64,000 nt of DNA from an uncultured Alphaproteobacteria bacterium (GCA_949493535.1 CASZWJ010000007.1:1-64000), one strand, 5' to 3'; shown: positions 8,460-17,294, numbered from the stretch's first letter. The notes: generated from the letters alone by a model not told the origin. Program-made: numbers and translations.

Positions 8460-9089
8460 TCAAACAGCTTTGTTAATAATCGCCTGAATCGGTTTATAAG
8501 AACACCGATGTTCGGGGCAAATGCCATGTTCCCGCAAACCGGCAATATGAGCTGCCGTTCCGTAACCGGCATTTTTTTCAAAAGCATACCAAGGATATTT
8601 CTCGGCCAATTCTTTCATCAGCCTGTCCCTATAAACTTTGGCTACAATTGACGCCGCGGAAATGGAATATGATAAAGCATCGCCTTTAATAACGGTTTGC
8701 ACGGTACAAGGAAAATTCTTCGGTTTTTGATTTCCGTCGACCAAAGCCTTCTCCGTCGTCACGCCCAAAGCTTCATAAGCCCGCCGCATGGCAAGGAAAG
8801 TTGCCTGCAGAATATTCATTTCGTCTATTTCTTTGCTGCTGGCTTTGCCGATTCCGATTGCCAGTTTCCCCTTTTTCTGTTCTTCAAACAACAATTCATA
8901 AAGCGCCTCGCGCTTTTTGGCCGATAATTTCTTTGAATCGTCCAAGCCGTCCAACAAAGCCTTATCCACGTTTCTGTCAAGAAAAACTACGGCACCGGCC
9001 GCAACCGGCCCCGCCCACGGACCGCGTCCGGCCTCATCTATTCCGGCAACAGGCGTTCCCGAATTATCTTCATATTTAAAATCAGGCAT
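8460..9089 (-). CDS. rnhB: Ribonuclease HII
   Basis: Endonuclease that cuts the RNA strand of RNA-DNA hybrids and initiates ribonucleotide excision. 209 residues with the family start AGIDEAGRGPWAGPV, DDSKKLS, and YSISAASIVAKVYRDR; the metal-binding Asp-Glu pair is in DEAGRG. GAGGAAA precedes the ATG. It lies 9 nt downstream of two secreted cysteine-rich genes, so it appears to be co-transcribed with envelope genes, an unusual setting. Confidence 0.95.
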   Translation of the reverse strand: MPDFKYEDNSGTPVAGIDEAGRGPWAGPVAAGAVVFLDRNVDKALLDGLDDSKKLSAKKREALYELLFEEQKKGKLAIGIGKASSKEIDEMNILQATFLAMRRAYEALGVTTEKALVDGNQKPKNFPCTVQTVIKGDALSYSISAASIVAKVYRDRLMKELAEKYPWYAFEKNAGYGTAAHIAGLREHGICPEHRCSYKPIQAIINKAV

Positions 9090-9098
9090 AAATTTTCC

Positions 9099-9443
9099 TC
9101 ACTTTGTACAAGGCGTTGTCGGACTAAGGCAGCGCCCGTAGCAATCATAAAGCAGTTGATTGGGCGGGCAGACGCATTTTTGATTCACGCAAACCTTGCC
9201 GCCGCGGCAGGGCGGATTGCAGCGCGAAGCTTCCGGACAGCCCCAGCAGGCAACTCCTTTATAGCTGACACGCGTCGGATTTTTACAAACCGAAGGATAA
9301 CTTGCCGTCCGCCCTATCTCCCAACACAAACGGTTCATTTTGCCTATGCGGCCTTTCAAAGTGCTGCTGTTAACCAGCGCGGCAGCTGTTCCCGCATAAA
9401 ACAACAAGGCAGTCAGCACAAAAAGCTTCAAAACAATTTTCAT
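9099..9443 (-). CDS. Secreted cysteine-rich protein, copy B
   Basis: Start at 9443, giving an ATGA overlap with the stop of the preceding paralogue. A signal peptide (MKIVLKLFVLTALLFYAGTA) is followed by a mature domain with about 14 cysteines, including CNPPCRGGKVCVNQKCVCPP and DCYGRC. The spacing resembles small disulfide-knit domains such as EGF/TIL-like modules, but assignment to a family is not possible by eye. Probably periplasmic or surface exposed. Upstream homologue at 9440-9799. Confidence 0.75.
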   Translation of the reverse strand: MKIVLKLFVLTALLFYAGTAAALVNSSTLKGRIGKMNRLCWEIGRTASYPSVCKNPTRVSYKGVACWGCPEASRCNPPCRGGKVCVNQKCVCPPNQLLYDCYGRCLSPTTPCTK

Positions 9444-9799
9444 TTTGCCCGCCGCCCTTTCCGTCCGGCAGCCAAACCCTGACATTGAAAGCTTTTGACA
9501 CACATGCCGTTACAATCAATTAAACCACTGTTCGGCGGACACACACATTTGCTTCCGGCACAAATTTTTCCACCGCTGCAAGCCGGATTACACTTGTTAT
9601 TTCCGCGGCATTTATAGCAGGTCTTGCCCTTATAATTCACCATATCAAGCAAACAGCCGGACGGCGCATTCGGCTTCATCCCTATTTCAACGCACACATT
9701 GTCAGAACTGTGCAATATAGGAAGATATTGTCCGGCTTGTGCATTTAAAGCCGCCAAAAGCAGAACCGCAAAAGCAATTGCCGGACACCCCAAACGCAT
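9440..9799 (-). CDS. Secreted cysteine-rich protein, copy A
   Basis: 119 residues with a signal peptide (first ~22) and a cysteine-rich mature domain containing CNPACSGGKICAGSKCVCPP and DCNGMC, paralogous to the next gene. The C-terminus is basic (AAGRKGRRAK). It is 3 nt downstream of the META-like lipoprotein and translationally coupled to copy B. The even number and regular spacing of cysteines implies disulfides and export (inference). Function unknown. Confidence 0.75.
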   Translation of the reverse strand: MRLGCPAIAFAVLLLAALNAQAGQYLPILHSSDNVCVEIGMKPNAPSGCLLDMVNYKGKTCYKCRGNNKCNPACSGGKICAGSKCVCPPNSGLIDCNGMCVKSFQCQGLAAGRKGRRAK

Positions 9800-9802
9800 T
9801 TG

Positions 9803-10198
9803 CTATTCCTTAACGGCTCCGGTTTCGTCAAAAATATATTCCTTGCCGTCTGCAAACTTCAGGATAAGTTTTTTTCCTTCCAGAGAAAAAGTCTTAATCT
9901 GCGGCAAGCTTGACAAATAAGCCTGTTCGGCTTCCATTAAAGGCTGAGGCCCCATCATCATGGTTGAACCGGCCGGAGACAATTCAATATTGTTGCCGTC
10001 GATTTTATAGGTTCCGAAATAACGATTGACGACACCCCCGAAAAAACGGTTGCTTTTTGCAGAAAAGCCGAGAGAGATTTCAGCATCATTCATCGCATTC
10101 TGCATTTTATAATCTTTGCCTTGAATGGTATCGCCCTGAGCCGAACAAGCCGCCATAAGCATCGCCATTCCGATAACGCCCAAAAATTTCTTCATCAT
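9803..10198 (-). CDS. META-domain-like lipoprotein
   Basis: A signal peptide with lipobox MAAC marks a lipoprotein. The mature part resembles META/HslJ domains: a strand with NRYFGTYKIDGNNIELSP, a Met-rich turn STMMMGP, then EAEQAYLSSLPQIKTFSLEG and LILKFADGKEYIF. GGAG precedes the tandem ATGs; either may be used. It is the first gene of a string with two cysteine-rich secreted proteins and rnhB. META proteins are linked to envelope stress in other bacteria; the role here is inferred only. Confidence 0.75.
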   Translation of the reverse strand: MMKKFLGVIGMAMLMAACSAQGDTIQGKDYKMQNAMNDAEISLGFSAKSNRFFGGVVNRYFGTYKIDGNNIELSPAGSTMMMGPQPLMEAEQAYLSSLPQIKTFSLEGKKLILKFADGKEYIFDETGAVKE

Positions 10199-10359
10199 CT
10201 TATCTCCTTAAACTAACAATTATATCCGCTATATATAGCACAAAAAAACATATAGTCCACATCTTAACGGAAAATATCAAAACAAAAAAACTATTGACTT
10301 AGAGGCAACTCGAAATGTTAGACTATAAGTATTATAATACTTTTTTGGGAGTAACGACA

Positions 10360-10854
10360 ATGGAAGCAAAAACTTTTTATTACAGATTCCATAAATTCGA
10401 TACGTTGCTGGTTTTAAATATTCTGCTTGCCGTTTTGTTAGCCCAATGTCTCGCCTGTTTCCCGAGTATGATATATTGGCCTCAGGTCAGGATTCTTATC
10501 GTGCTGGCCACCACATCGTCTTTTGTTTGGTGCTGGCTGCATCTTGTCAAACACAAAATGGCTGTTATTGACGACAGAGGCATCACAATAGACCATTGTC
10601 AACTTCTGGCTTGTCAGGATATAAAAAATGCCGAAGAAAAAATCGTTCGTTGTTGCTTCAAGAAACGCCGCGTTCTCATTTTAAATCCCAAAGAAGGTAT
10701 TGAATACCGATATAATTTTCTGCAAAAACATAACGGTGAATTTACAGCCTTTTCCATTCCGCTATATGGTATCATCAGCCAGAAAGATGCCGAAGAAATA
10801 ACGGCAATTATCGCAAGTAAAGTTAAACTGACAAAACTGAAAGAAAATCCTTAA
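10360..10854 (+). CDS. Hypothetical membrane protein
   Basis: Not recognised. GGGAG precedes the ATG at 10360, giving 164 residues. Two adjacent hydrophobic segments at about residues 15-65 are followed by a cytoplasmic-type domain (AVIDDRGITIDHCQ, RRVLILNPKEGIEYRYNFLQ), similar in layout to small PH-like membrane proteins. Its stop overlaps the convergent malQ stop by 4 nt. Confidence 0.6.
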   Translation: MEAKTFYYRFHKFDTLLVLNILLAVLLAQCLACFPSMIYWPQVRILIVLATTSSFVWCWLHLVKHKMAVIDDRGITIDHCQLLACQDIKNAEEKIVRCCFKKRRVLILNPKEGIEYRYNFLQKHNGEFTAFSIPLYGIISQKDAEEITAIIASKVKLTKLKENP

Positions 10855-12968
10855 GCCGGACGGTTCTCTGCAATCATTGACATCATTTCCGAAAACGCTT
10901 TTCCCGCTTTTATTTCCTCAATGCTCTTTGCCAATTTAAACCGCCAGTTTGGATATTCGGCAATTGTTCCCGGCGCATTATCCAAAATCTTTTGTCTGTA
11001 AATATCGCACAACCGTACCAAGAATAGCGCACTGTTGGTTTTTGCACCGTATTTGTTCACATCAAAATGCAAACATTCGGGAATACTGCGGTCATCCAAT
11101 TCTTTTGCCTTGATAGCATCTACTTCGCTCTGGCTCAGAATATCCTGCTGCAACAAAGCAGTTATCATATTTTCACAATCTTTCCGGCGGCCGGACAAAT
11201 TATCACGATATTGCGCTTCATTGACATACAAACCGCAGGTGTTAAACACCTCAATATCTTCATCGGCCCAAAAGCCGCAGGCAGTTGCCTGATCATGCGT
11301 TGAAATCTGCGCCAAAGACAAATACTGGTATTTTTCCGGAGCAATAAACTCGCCGTTTTTTTCTTTCTGACGACAAAAAACCTTATAAGAAAGCAAACCG
11401 TGTTCAGCCATATACTCCCTAAAACCTTCCGGAACGGTGCCTAAATCTTCACCGATAACCAAACACTTCCGGCGGTTGCTCTCAAGACACAAAATCGCTG
11501 TCAAATCTTTTATATCATAATAAACATACGCCCCCTGCACCACCGGATTGTTTTCTTTGAAAAATCCCCAAAATAAACGTCTGAGCCCCATAGCATGGTC
11601 AATTCGCAATGCACCTGAAATTTGCATATTTTCCCGAATTAATCTAATAAAAGGCGCATAATGTTGTTCTTTTAACACTTGTGGATGATAAGGCGTAAAA
11701 CCCCAGCTCTGTCCGCGCGGGCGCATCGGATCCGCCGGCGCTCCGATTGTGCAGTCAAGAACATACGCCTCGGGATTTTCCCAAACTTCGCAGCCATTGG
11801 ATGCCGCTCCGATCGGCATATCAGTATAAAGTCCTATTTTCATATTCAAGGATTGAGCCAATTTCTGCACTTTTCTCAATTGATTATCCGCCAGCCAATG
11901 GCAATAGGCAAAGAAATTTATCCTTTCGGCATTATCTCTTATAAAATTTTGAACATAAGGGGAATTAATGTCTGCTTGCTTCCAATAGCGCCAAAAATCT
12001 GTCGGCGCTTGTTTTTCCAAAACCGCTTCAAAAACGCATAAATTATGTAAAGATTCGCCTTTTTCCTGTTTATAAGCCTCAAACATTCTCCGCCGTTCAT
12101 CAGACGCATGGCTCTCAAAATAAGCAAACATCAATTCGGCAATCCGCAGTTTCAGTCGTAAAACTTCTTTGTATAACACCTTTTCGGACGCATTAAGTTT
12201 CTCAATACATTTCTGCGTTTCACTCTGTCTCATAAATTCCCGAACAGAAAGAGAATTAACAAAATCTTCTTCCGAACGCAAATCCAAATAAATATAATTA
12301 ATAAACAACCGGCTCAAGGTTCGATATGGTGAAACATCTGCCGTTTCTGACTGCTGCATCGTACAAGGCGACATCATTCCCAGAGGATTAAGGCCAACCA
12401 CATCGCCGCCGTTTTGAGCCGTCAGACGGACAATCTCTGCCAAGTCGCCAAAATCGCCAATACCGATGCTGTTCTTTGAATGCAGAGAATAAAGCATGAG
12501 TGACACGCCGAAAATATGCTCTGCATTTTTCAAAAACGGCGGCTGATAACAAAGACGCGGCGCATAAATAAGTAAGGATTTTTGGCAGATTTCATCATCT
12601 TTTTTGACAAGAACGTCATAATAGCCTGTTGATATTCCATTTATTATAACATCCGTCAAACCGGAGACTTGTTTTTGAAAGACAACTGCCCCTTCCTCAT
12701 TTATAAGGACTAAACCGAACTCACCGCCGGCATCTGGCCGCAAAACGATATCTTCATTATCATAAAAAGAAATAACATCAGGCAAAATCCGCTTCATTGA
12801 GAGTTTTTCAATCATCTTGTCAACAGATTCCGACGATTCGACATCATATCCCATTGATTTAAGAAAAAATTGACGAATTTCATCCGTCGTATAATGAACA
12901 GCTCCGGTTTTGTCTACATATGACGATGAGATTCCTGCCAAATCAGCCAATTCTTTAATTTTTTCCAT
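10851..12968 (-). CDS. malQ: 4-alpha-glucanotransferase MalQ (amylomaltase, GH77)
   Basis: Transfers alpha-1,4-glucan segments between maltodextrins. 705 residues with an N-terminal carbohydrate-binding extension (~200 residues) as in proteobacterial MalQ, then the GH77 barrel: nucleophile Asp in LRIDHAMGL, acid/base Glu in GEDLGTVPEGF, and third acid in STHDQATACGFW. The start at 12968 is chosen because GGAG lies 6 nt upstream. It is divergent from a maltokinase gene, suggesting shared maltose/maltodextrin metabolism. Confidence 0.93.
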   Translation of the reverse strand: MEKIKELADLAGISSSYVDKTGAVHYTTDEIRQFFLKSMGYDVESSESVDKMIEKLSMKRILPDVISFYDNEDIVLRPDAGGEFGLVLINEEGAVVFQKQVSGLTDVIINGISTGYYDVLVKKDDEICQKSLLIYAPRLCYQPPFLKNAEHIFGVSLMLYSLHSKNSIGIGDFGDLAEIVRLTAQNGGDVVGLNPLGMMSPCTMQQSETADVSPYRTLSRLFINYIYLDLRSEEDFVNSLSVREFMRQSETQKCIEKLNASEKVLYKEVLRLKLRIAELMFAYFESHASDERRRMFEAYKQEKGESLHNLCVFEAVLEKQAPTDFWRYWKQADINSPYVQNFIRDNAERINFFAYCHWLADNQLRKVQKLAQSLNMKIGLYTDMPIGAASNGCEVWENPEAYVLDCTIGAPADPMRPRGQSWGFTPYHPQVLKEQHYAPFIRLIRENMQISGALRIDHAMGLRRLFWGFFKENNPVVQGAYVYYDIKDLTAILCLESNRRKCLVIGEDLGTVPEGFREYMAEHGLLSYKVFCRQKEKNGEFIAPEKYQYLSLAQISTHDQATACGFWADEDIEVFNTCGLYVNEAQYRDNLSGRRKDCENMITALLQQDILSQSEVDAIKAKELDDRSIPECLHFDVNKYGAKTNSALFLVRLCDIYRQKILDNAPGTIAEYPNWRFKLAKSIEEIKAGKAFSEMMSMIAENRPA

Positions 12969-13157
12969 ATCAATCTCCATTTTTTCGGATAATAGCACCC
13001 CAAATAAAACTTTACAATTCATATTATTCTTATACAATACAAGCATTATTTCCACAATAAAAGGTTCAGCTGTTCGCAAAAAGTAAAGCTGTAGGCAAAA
13101 GTCCGGCAATTTTTATTCATATGCAGATAAAACTGAATAAAAACAAAAGGTTTTGAA

Positions 13158-14678
13158 ATGAACACACATAAAAATACCATGAAATATTTGTACCAGCAGC
13201 GTTGGTGCAATTTCAAATCAGAGATCGTAAACGGAAACGTCCGTAATGTTGCTTTTGATACAATCCCTTTGGGAGAAAATAAATTAATTGCAATCGGCAG
13301 AGCCGAAATAGAAGGAGAAGCAGACCGTTACTTTATGATGCCCCTGCAAAAAGTGACGGAAGAAACAAATGCCGACACAATTACGCTTAACGGCAAAAAC
13401 TATAAAGATGCCGTTGAAGAGCAAGACTTTTGGTCAACGCTGACAAAACATCTTCGAGCCAATAGCAATAAATTGGAAATCCCCGGCGGCTGGATCTTAG
13501 AATATAACAGCATGGGCAAAACCGACGAGGCGGAAAGAAATCAAGAAGCCGTATCTCATCCGCTGAATGTCGAGCAAAGCAACTCAACCGTAATTGTCGA
13601 AGGAAAAAACACGCCGATTGCTTTCAAACTTGAACGCATGCTGGCATTTTCCAAAGATGAAAATCCTGAATTTGATATGAATAATAAATTAATGAGGGAG
13701 GAAAGCTCCGTCATGCCGCAGACATACGGCTATCTGGTTTTGTATAATGACAAAGGCGAAAAAGCCTCCTCCGGAATTGTTCAGGAATTTATCAAAAATA
13801 AAGGCGACATGTGGAACTATTCCATTAATTATATCAAACAAAAATTGCATCAGGGCTTCTTAACACAAACAGAATTGAACGAAGAAAACTGCTCGGAATT
13901 TATGGAACTGGCAGCAACACTCGGTCAACGCACTCAGGAAATGACCGATTGCTTTTCCAAAGAAGATGACAATCCTGATTTTACTCCGGAACCGGTCAAT
14001 GACAGATTTTTACATATTTATCAAAAACAATTACAAGCACTGCTCCGCAAAACCCAAAAAAACATTGCCGACAACTTGTCTTTCTTATCGGGAACAACCC
14101 AAACTCAGGCTCAAAACCTTTTGAACAACTGGGATAAGCTGACTTCTGATTTTATTAAAAGACAAATTGAAAAAATTAACAACAGCGAAAATAAGGGAAC
14201 CGTTTGCCGCGTCCATGGCGATTTTCACCTCGGACAAGTTTTGGTAACCGAAAACAACGACCTCAAATTTATCGATTTCGCCGGCGAACCGGCTTTACCG
14301 ATTGACCAACGCAAACAAAAACATATTTCGGTTCGTGATTATGCGGGAATGTACCGATCTCTAAACGGCTATCTGGGAGCCGTTGCCGCCGAAGAATTTG
14401 CCGCAGAAGCCAACACGCCGGAACTGGCTCAACGCCACAAAGAATATGCTCAAAAAGCAATCAAACCGTTAATGCGTCAGGCTACCAAAGTATTTTTAGG
14501 CAGACAAAGCCTGCAAAATCCATGGATGAGCATGGAGATATTCCGCAAAAACCTTTACGAAGTCAATTATGAAGTCTGCCACCGTCCGCAAATGGCTTAT
14601 GTTCCGATTGAAGGTTTAAGCAAGTTGCTTGAGAAAAGAGATACGATAAATACCAGAAACAATGGCATAGAGAAATAA
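13158..14678 (+). CDS. Maltokinase-like phosphotransferase
   Basis: Kinase of the APH-like fold resembling maltokinase (Mak/TreS C-terminal partner), which makes maltose 1-phosphate from maltose and ATP. The catalytic loop is CRVHGDFHLGQVLV; the metal-binding box reads FIDFAGEP where FIDFEGEP is usual; downstream DYAGMYRSL matches RDVAGMLRSF. 506 residues. The divergent malQ neighbour supports a role in alpha-glucan metabolism, although no GlgE or TreS is in the window. AAGG precedes the ATG. Confidence 0.8.
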   Translation: MNTHKNTMKYLYQQRWCNFKSEIVNGNVRNVAFDTIPLGENKLIAIGRAEIEGEADRYFMMPLQKVTEETNADTITLNGKNYKDAVEEQDFWSTLTKHLRANSNKLEIPGGWILEYNSMGKTDEAERNQEAVSHPLNVEQSNSTVIVEGKNTPIAFKLERMLAFSKDENPEFDMNNKLMREESSVMPQTYGYLVLYNDKGEKASSGIVQEFIKNKGDMWNYSINYIKQKLHQGFLTQTELNEENCSEFMELAATLGQRTQEMTDCFSKEDDNPDFTPEPVNDRFLHIYQKQLQALLRKTQKNIADNLSFLSGTTQTQAQNLLNNWDKLTSDFIKRQIEKINNSENKGTVCRVHGDFHLGQVLVTENNDLKFIDFAGEPALPIDQRKQKHISVRDYAGMYRSLNGYLGAVAAEEFAAEANTPELAQRHKEYAQKAIKPLMRQATKVFLGRQSLQNPWMSMEIFRKNLYEVNYEVCHRPQMAYVPIEGLSKLLEKRDTINTRNNGIEK

Positions 14679-14730
14679 CAGCCTCTATCCCTTTTTTCTA
14701 TAATAATGCCATTATCCCTTTTATAATAAT

Positions 14731-14762
14731 GAAATCGCCCAAAGCAGGTTTTGGGCGATTTC
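14731..14762 (+). terminator. Terminator-like hairpin after maltokinase
   Basis: A perfect stem, GAAATCGCCCAAA with TTTGGGCGATTTC. It is not followed by a clear T-run, so it may act as a weak or processed 3' end. Confidence 0.5.
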
Positions 14763-14915
14763 ATGCATTTCTTTTCCCCCGCCATGAAAAAGATAATCAA
14801 AAGTAAATATAGAGATTCACTTTACTCAAAGATTTAAAAATAAGGCTTGACTAAGAAATTGTAATATTCTATTTTTCCAAAAGCTAAAGCGGATTTGAAA
14901 TTGAAAAAATTAACA

Positions 14916-14960
14916 AAATCCAAATTCCATTTCTCACTAACCCATAGCTCAGTTGGTTAG
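14916..14960 (+). pseudogene. Duplicated 5' fragment of the tRNA gene
   Basis: The upstream segment AAATCCAAATTCC(A/G)TTTCT and the tRNA positions CCCATAGCTCAGTTGGTTAG recur about 230 bp before the intact tRNA gene at 15170. Homology stops in the D-arm, so this copy cannot form a tRNA. Confidence 0.8.
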
Positions 14961-14968
14961 CTTGAGGC

Positions 14969-14995
14969 AAAAAACATCAAGGTCTTGATGTTTTT
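14969..14995 (+). other. Perfect hairpin beside the tRNA fragment
   Basis: AAAAACATCAAG and CTTGATGTTTTT flank a GT loop directly after the tRNA fragment. It would terminate transcription entering from the fragment. The following 15000-15120 bases are purine-rich with no recognisable gene, and contain AGGCCCTGCTC, close to the reverse complement of the tRNA D-arm GAGCAGGCC. Confidence 0.5.
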
Positions 14996-15169
14996 AACGA
15001 AAGGTGCCGCGGAGTTAGTTTGCAAGCGAACAATGCGAAGCGAGGCAAACGTTACGAGCAAACGACAGGAGCGCAGTTAACGAGGTTGGAACCGAGTTTT
15101 ACGAAGCGACTCAGGCCCTGCTCTTTTATTATTGTAACGGGATTGAAAAATCCAAATTCCGTTTCTTAC

Positions 15170-15246
15170 GGGCCCATAGCTCAGTTGGTTAGAGCAGGCC
15201 GCTCATAACGGTCTGGTCGTTGGTTCGAGTCCATCTGGGCCCACCA
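15170..15246 (+). tRNA. tRNA with CAU anticodon, probably tRNA-Ile2
   Basis: 77 nt with encoded CCA. The acceptor stem is GGGCCCA/TGGGCCC; the D-arm is AGCTCAGTTGGTTAGAGC; the anticodon stem is GGCCG/CGGTC with loop CTCATAA; the T-loop is TTCGAGT. The T stem has one T-T mismatch. The body (GAGCAGG, CTCATAA, GGTCG) resembles isoleucine tRNA with lysidine-modified CAU more than initiator or elongator Met, so TilS modification is inferred. Confidence 0.9.
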
Positions 15247-15247
15247 T

Positions 15248-15280
15248 AATAAAAACCCTCCCTTGCGGAGGGTTTTTATT
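15248..15280 (+). terminator. tRNA terminator
   Basis: Symmetric stem AATAAAAACCCTCC with GGAGGGTTTTTATT immediately after the tRNA CCA end. Confidence 0.88.
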
Positions 15281-15635
15281 ATGATAAGTTATGGCAGCTC
15301 CTATTACCGGAGCTGTTTTGCATCGCTGCGGAAATCTTTGCTTTTCTACTTATGCAAACAATTAACCTTTGCTTTGGCCATTTATCTCTCGCAAAGCCAA
15401 GAGAAGTTTATTCAAAGAAATCAAATATTTAACAGAGTTTAAATCTTGCAAATGTCAAAATCGTATTTTGAGAGAATCCCCCAAACTCGTTTGCAAATAT
15501 TCCTTTATTTTTCAAGAAGTTAACACAATTGAAGACCTGTAGGGCCTTGAGATAAAAATATTGACTTCTTTGCATTGTATGATACTTCTTAACTACTTAA
15601 ATTTATTTTGTATTAATTATTAATTTTTGTATGGT
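15281..15635. other. Non-coding interval
   Basis: No open frame with coding character. Contains a small hairpin AGCTCC-tattacc-GGAGCT followed by GTTTTG (15294-15318), and TTGACT at about 15562 that could be a -35 element for the next gene. Otherwise nothing recognisable. Confidence 0.5.
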
Positions 15636-15953
15636 ATGAAAAAAGATAAAAAATTTGAACATCCTGCCGAGCAAAAACAGGCGAAGTGTATTTATAGCCG
15701 TATTATTAAAGGGCTTGTTATCGCCGGTGTTTCCTTGTTCTTTGTCCATTGGGGATATTCTCTTTATGTAGCTTGTTTTATTCTTTGGTCTGCTCATTTC
15801 TACAAGCAAGGATGTATGGAATGGGTATGTGATGAATACGAGCAAGACGGTTATCCAACGCAAGGACTGCATAGGATGTATAGAAGTTGGGTGTTTTTTG
15901 CTATTTTGTCAGCGATAATTTTGATTATAATTTACTATAAAATCAGTTCGTAA
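15636..15953 (+). CDS. Small hypothetical membrane protein
   Basis: About 105 residues with a charged N-terminus (KKDKKFEHPAEQKQ), a hydrophobic pair at ~residues 25-55 (GLVIAGVSLFFVHWGYSLYV) and a C-terminal transmembrane segment (FFAILSAIILIIIYY). Start ambiguous between two nearby ATGs; neither has a Shine-Dalgarno. It has its own terminator. Not assigned to a family. Confidence 0.55.
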   Translation: MKKDKKFEHPAEQKQAKCIYSRIIKGLVIAGVSLFFVHWGYSLYVACFILWSAHFYKQGCMEWVCDEYEQDGYPTQGLHRMYRSWVFFAILSAIILIIIYYKISS

Positions 15954-15971
15954 ATTGCCTGACAAACCCCT

Positions 15972-16010
15972 CCATAAAAAAGCTCCCTCTTGCGGGGAGT
16001 TTTTTTATGG
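15972..16010 (+). terminator. Terminator of the small membrane protein gene
   Basis: CCATAAAAAAGCTCCC pairs with GGGGAGTTTTTTTATGG. Confidence 0.85.
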
Positions 16011-16182
16011 TAAGTTATAACTGCTCGAACCGGTCGAACCGCAACAAATAAAAAAGAAACAGCCATATTCAACTTAATAACCATAAGGACAGGATGTTTA
16101 AATCCTGTTCAAAAAACTTGTAAGTGAATAATAATGGTACCTTAATATTTCTTAGATTAATTATGTTATAAGGAATTAAAAC

Positions 16183-16785
16183 ATGGCGATAAAATTTTGT
16201 GTTTTTGATGTCGGGCAGGTTTGTTATCCTTATAGCTTGGATCCTCTTAATCACCTTATGCGGAAAATGTCACTTAAAAAAGGTAATTTTGATACCAAAG
16301 GCGGAGTAAAATCATTTAATTATAATCCGTTTATGAAAGGGGAAATTGATTTTTCACAATTTTGCAAAGATTTATGTTCTCATTGCGAAGCTGATTACGC
16401 GAAAGATTTTGATGCTTTAATTAACGAAGCAATGCATAAAGGTGTTGGAGATTTCTATCCCGAAACATTAGCCATTATATCCGAGCTTCAATTAAAAGGA
16501 ATTGAGGTTTGCCTGCTATCCAACGCGCTGCCAAATTTGTTTGATACAGCCCAAGGCTTGGTGACAGATGATAAAATTTTTGTGTCATATAAGTTGAGTT
16601 TATTGAAACCTGATGTCGAGATCTATAGAAAGGTATTGAAGTCATTAAAGGCTAAACCGGAAGAAGTTATTTTTATTGATGATAAACTGAAGAATGTTGA
16701 AGCAGCAAAATCAATCGGTATAAATGGAATTGTCTTTGATAAAGATAAAATTGCAGACGATGTGAGAATGTTCGTGAATTGCTAG
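16183..16785 (+). CDS. HAD-superfamily phosphatase (subfamily IA)
   Basis: A 200-residue soluble hydrolase. Motif I is FDVGQV (nucleophile Asp; Gly at the second position as in YihX-type FDLGNV), motif II is LLSNALP, the conserved Lys is in LLKPDVEIY, and motif III/IV is VIFIDDKLKNV. The cap is helical and C1 type. The probable substrate is a sugar or other small phosphate ester. AAGGA precedes the ATG. It is convergent with the CPCxVC gene. Confidence 0.85.
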   Translation: MAIKFCVFDVGQVCYPYSLDPLNHLMRKMSLKKGNFDTKGGVKSFNYNPFMKGEIDFSQFCKDLCSHCEADYAKDFDALINEAMHKGVGDFYPETLAIISELQLKGIEVCLLSNALPNLFDTAQGLVTDDKIFVSYKLSLLKPDVEIYRKVLKSLKAKPEEVIFIDDKLKNVEAAKSIGINGIVFDKDKIADDVRMFVNC

Positions 16786-16796
16786 CCGCCCACCAT

Positions 16797-16833
16797 AAAA
16801 AAAGCCTGCGTGTTTTCCACACACAGGCTTTTT
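16797..16833. terminator. Bidirectional terminator
   Basis: AAAAAAAGCCTG and CAGGCTTTTT flank GTG/CAC pairing between the convergent HAD gene and the CPCxVC gene; T-runs occur in both directions. Confidence 0.85.
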
Positions 16834-16849
16834 ATCAAAAATCAGAAAG

Positions 16850-17245
16850 TTATACTTCCCGAATACATCCATTTTCATAGATATAGGATCTTCCGTCATC
16901 CATGGTAAAGCGCTCACCATCTTTGATTTCCAGAAATGCTCCGTCCTTTTTAAAACACATTTTAGTCATGTTCGGATTTCTTGAGGCAAAAGCCTTAACA
17001 TAAACAAAAGCCTTAGTATTGCTTTCATGAGCAATAGCCCCCATAAACCTGCAAACGAAGCAAGGACATCCAACCTTAATTCCGTTTCGGTAAAACCAAC
17101 ACAGTCTGACAACATACTCAAGATTTTCATCTTTCGCAGACGCTCCTGATTTAATCTCTAAATCATTGTCAAGCATATCCGCCTGCAACAAAGCACACAT
17201 TAACTTAACTGCATCTCTCGCGGTTGCAACTTTAAGATTTCCCAT
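16850..17245 (-). CDS. CPCxVC-motif hypothetical protein, copy A
   Basis: 131 residues, no signal peptide. It shares with the gene at 18671-19105 the core GCPC(F/Y)VC(R/D)F, then (A/G)xVYVKAFA, MT, and GERFTM(D/H)D. The three closely spaced cysteines suggest a metal site or redox centre (inference). The gene has a near-consensus promoter (17295-17323) and an AT-rich leader without Shine-Dalgarno. Family not recognised. Confidence 0.7.
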   Translation of the reverse strand: MGNLKVATARDAVKLMCALLQADMLDNDLEIKSGASAKDENLEYVVRLCWFYRNGIKVGCPCFVCRFMGAIAHESNTKAFVYVKAFASRNPNMTKMCFKKDGAFLEIKDGERFTMDDGRSYIYENGCIREV

Positions 17246-17294
17246 GATAATAATAATTTTAATAAAACAACAAATTATAAGTCACTAGCCTTGT

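Noticed and set aside
15170-15246. Initiator or elongator methionine tRNA
   Set aside because: No G-C triplets in the anticodon stem as in initiator tRNA, and the body resembles Ile2 (CAU) tRNAs more than Met tRNAs.
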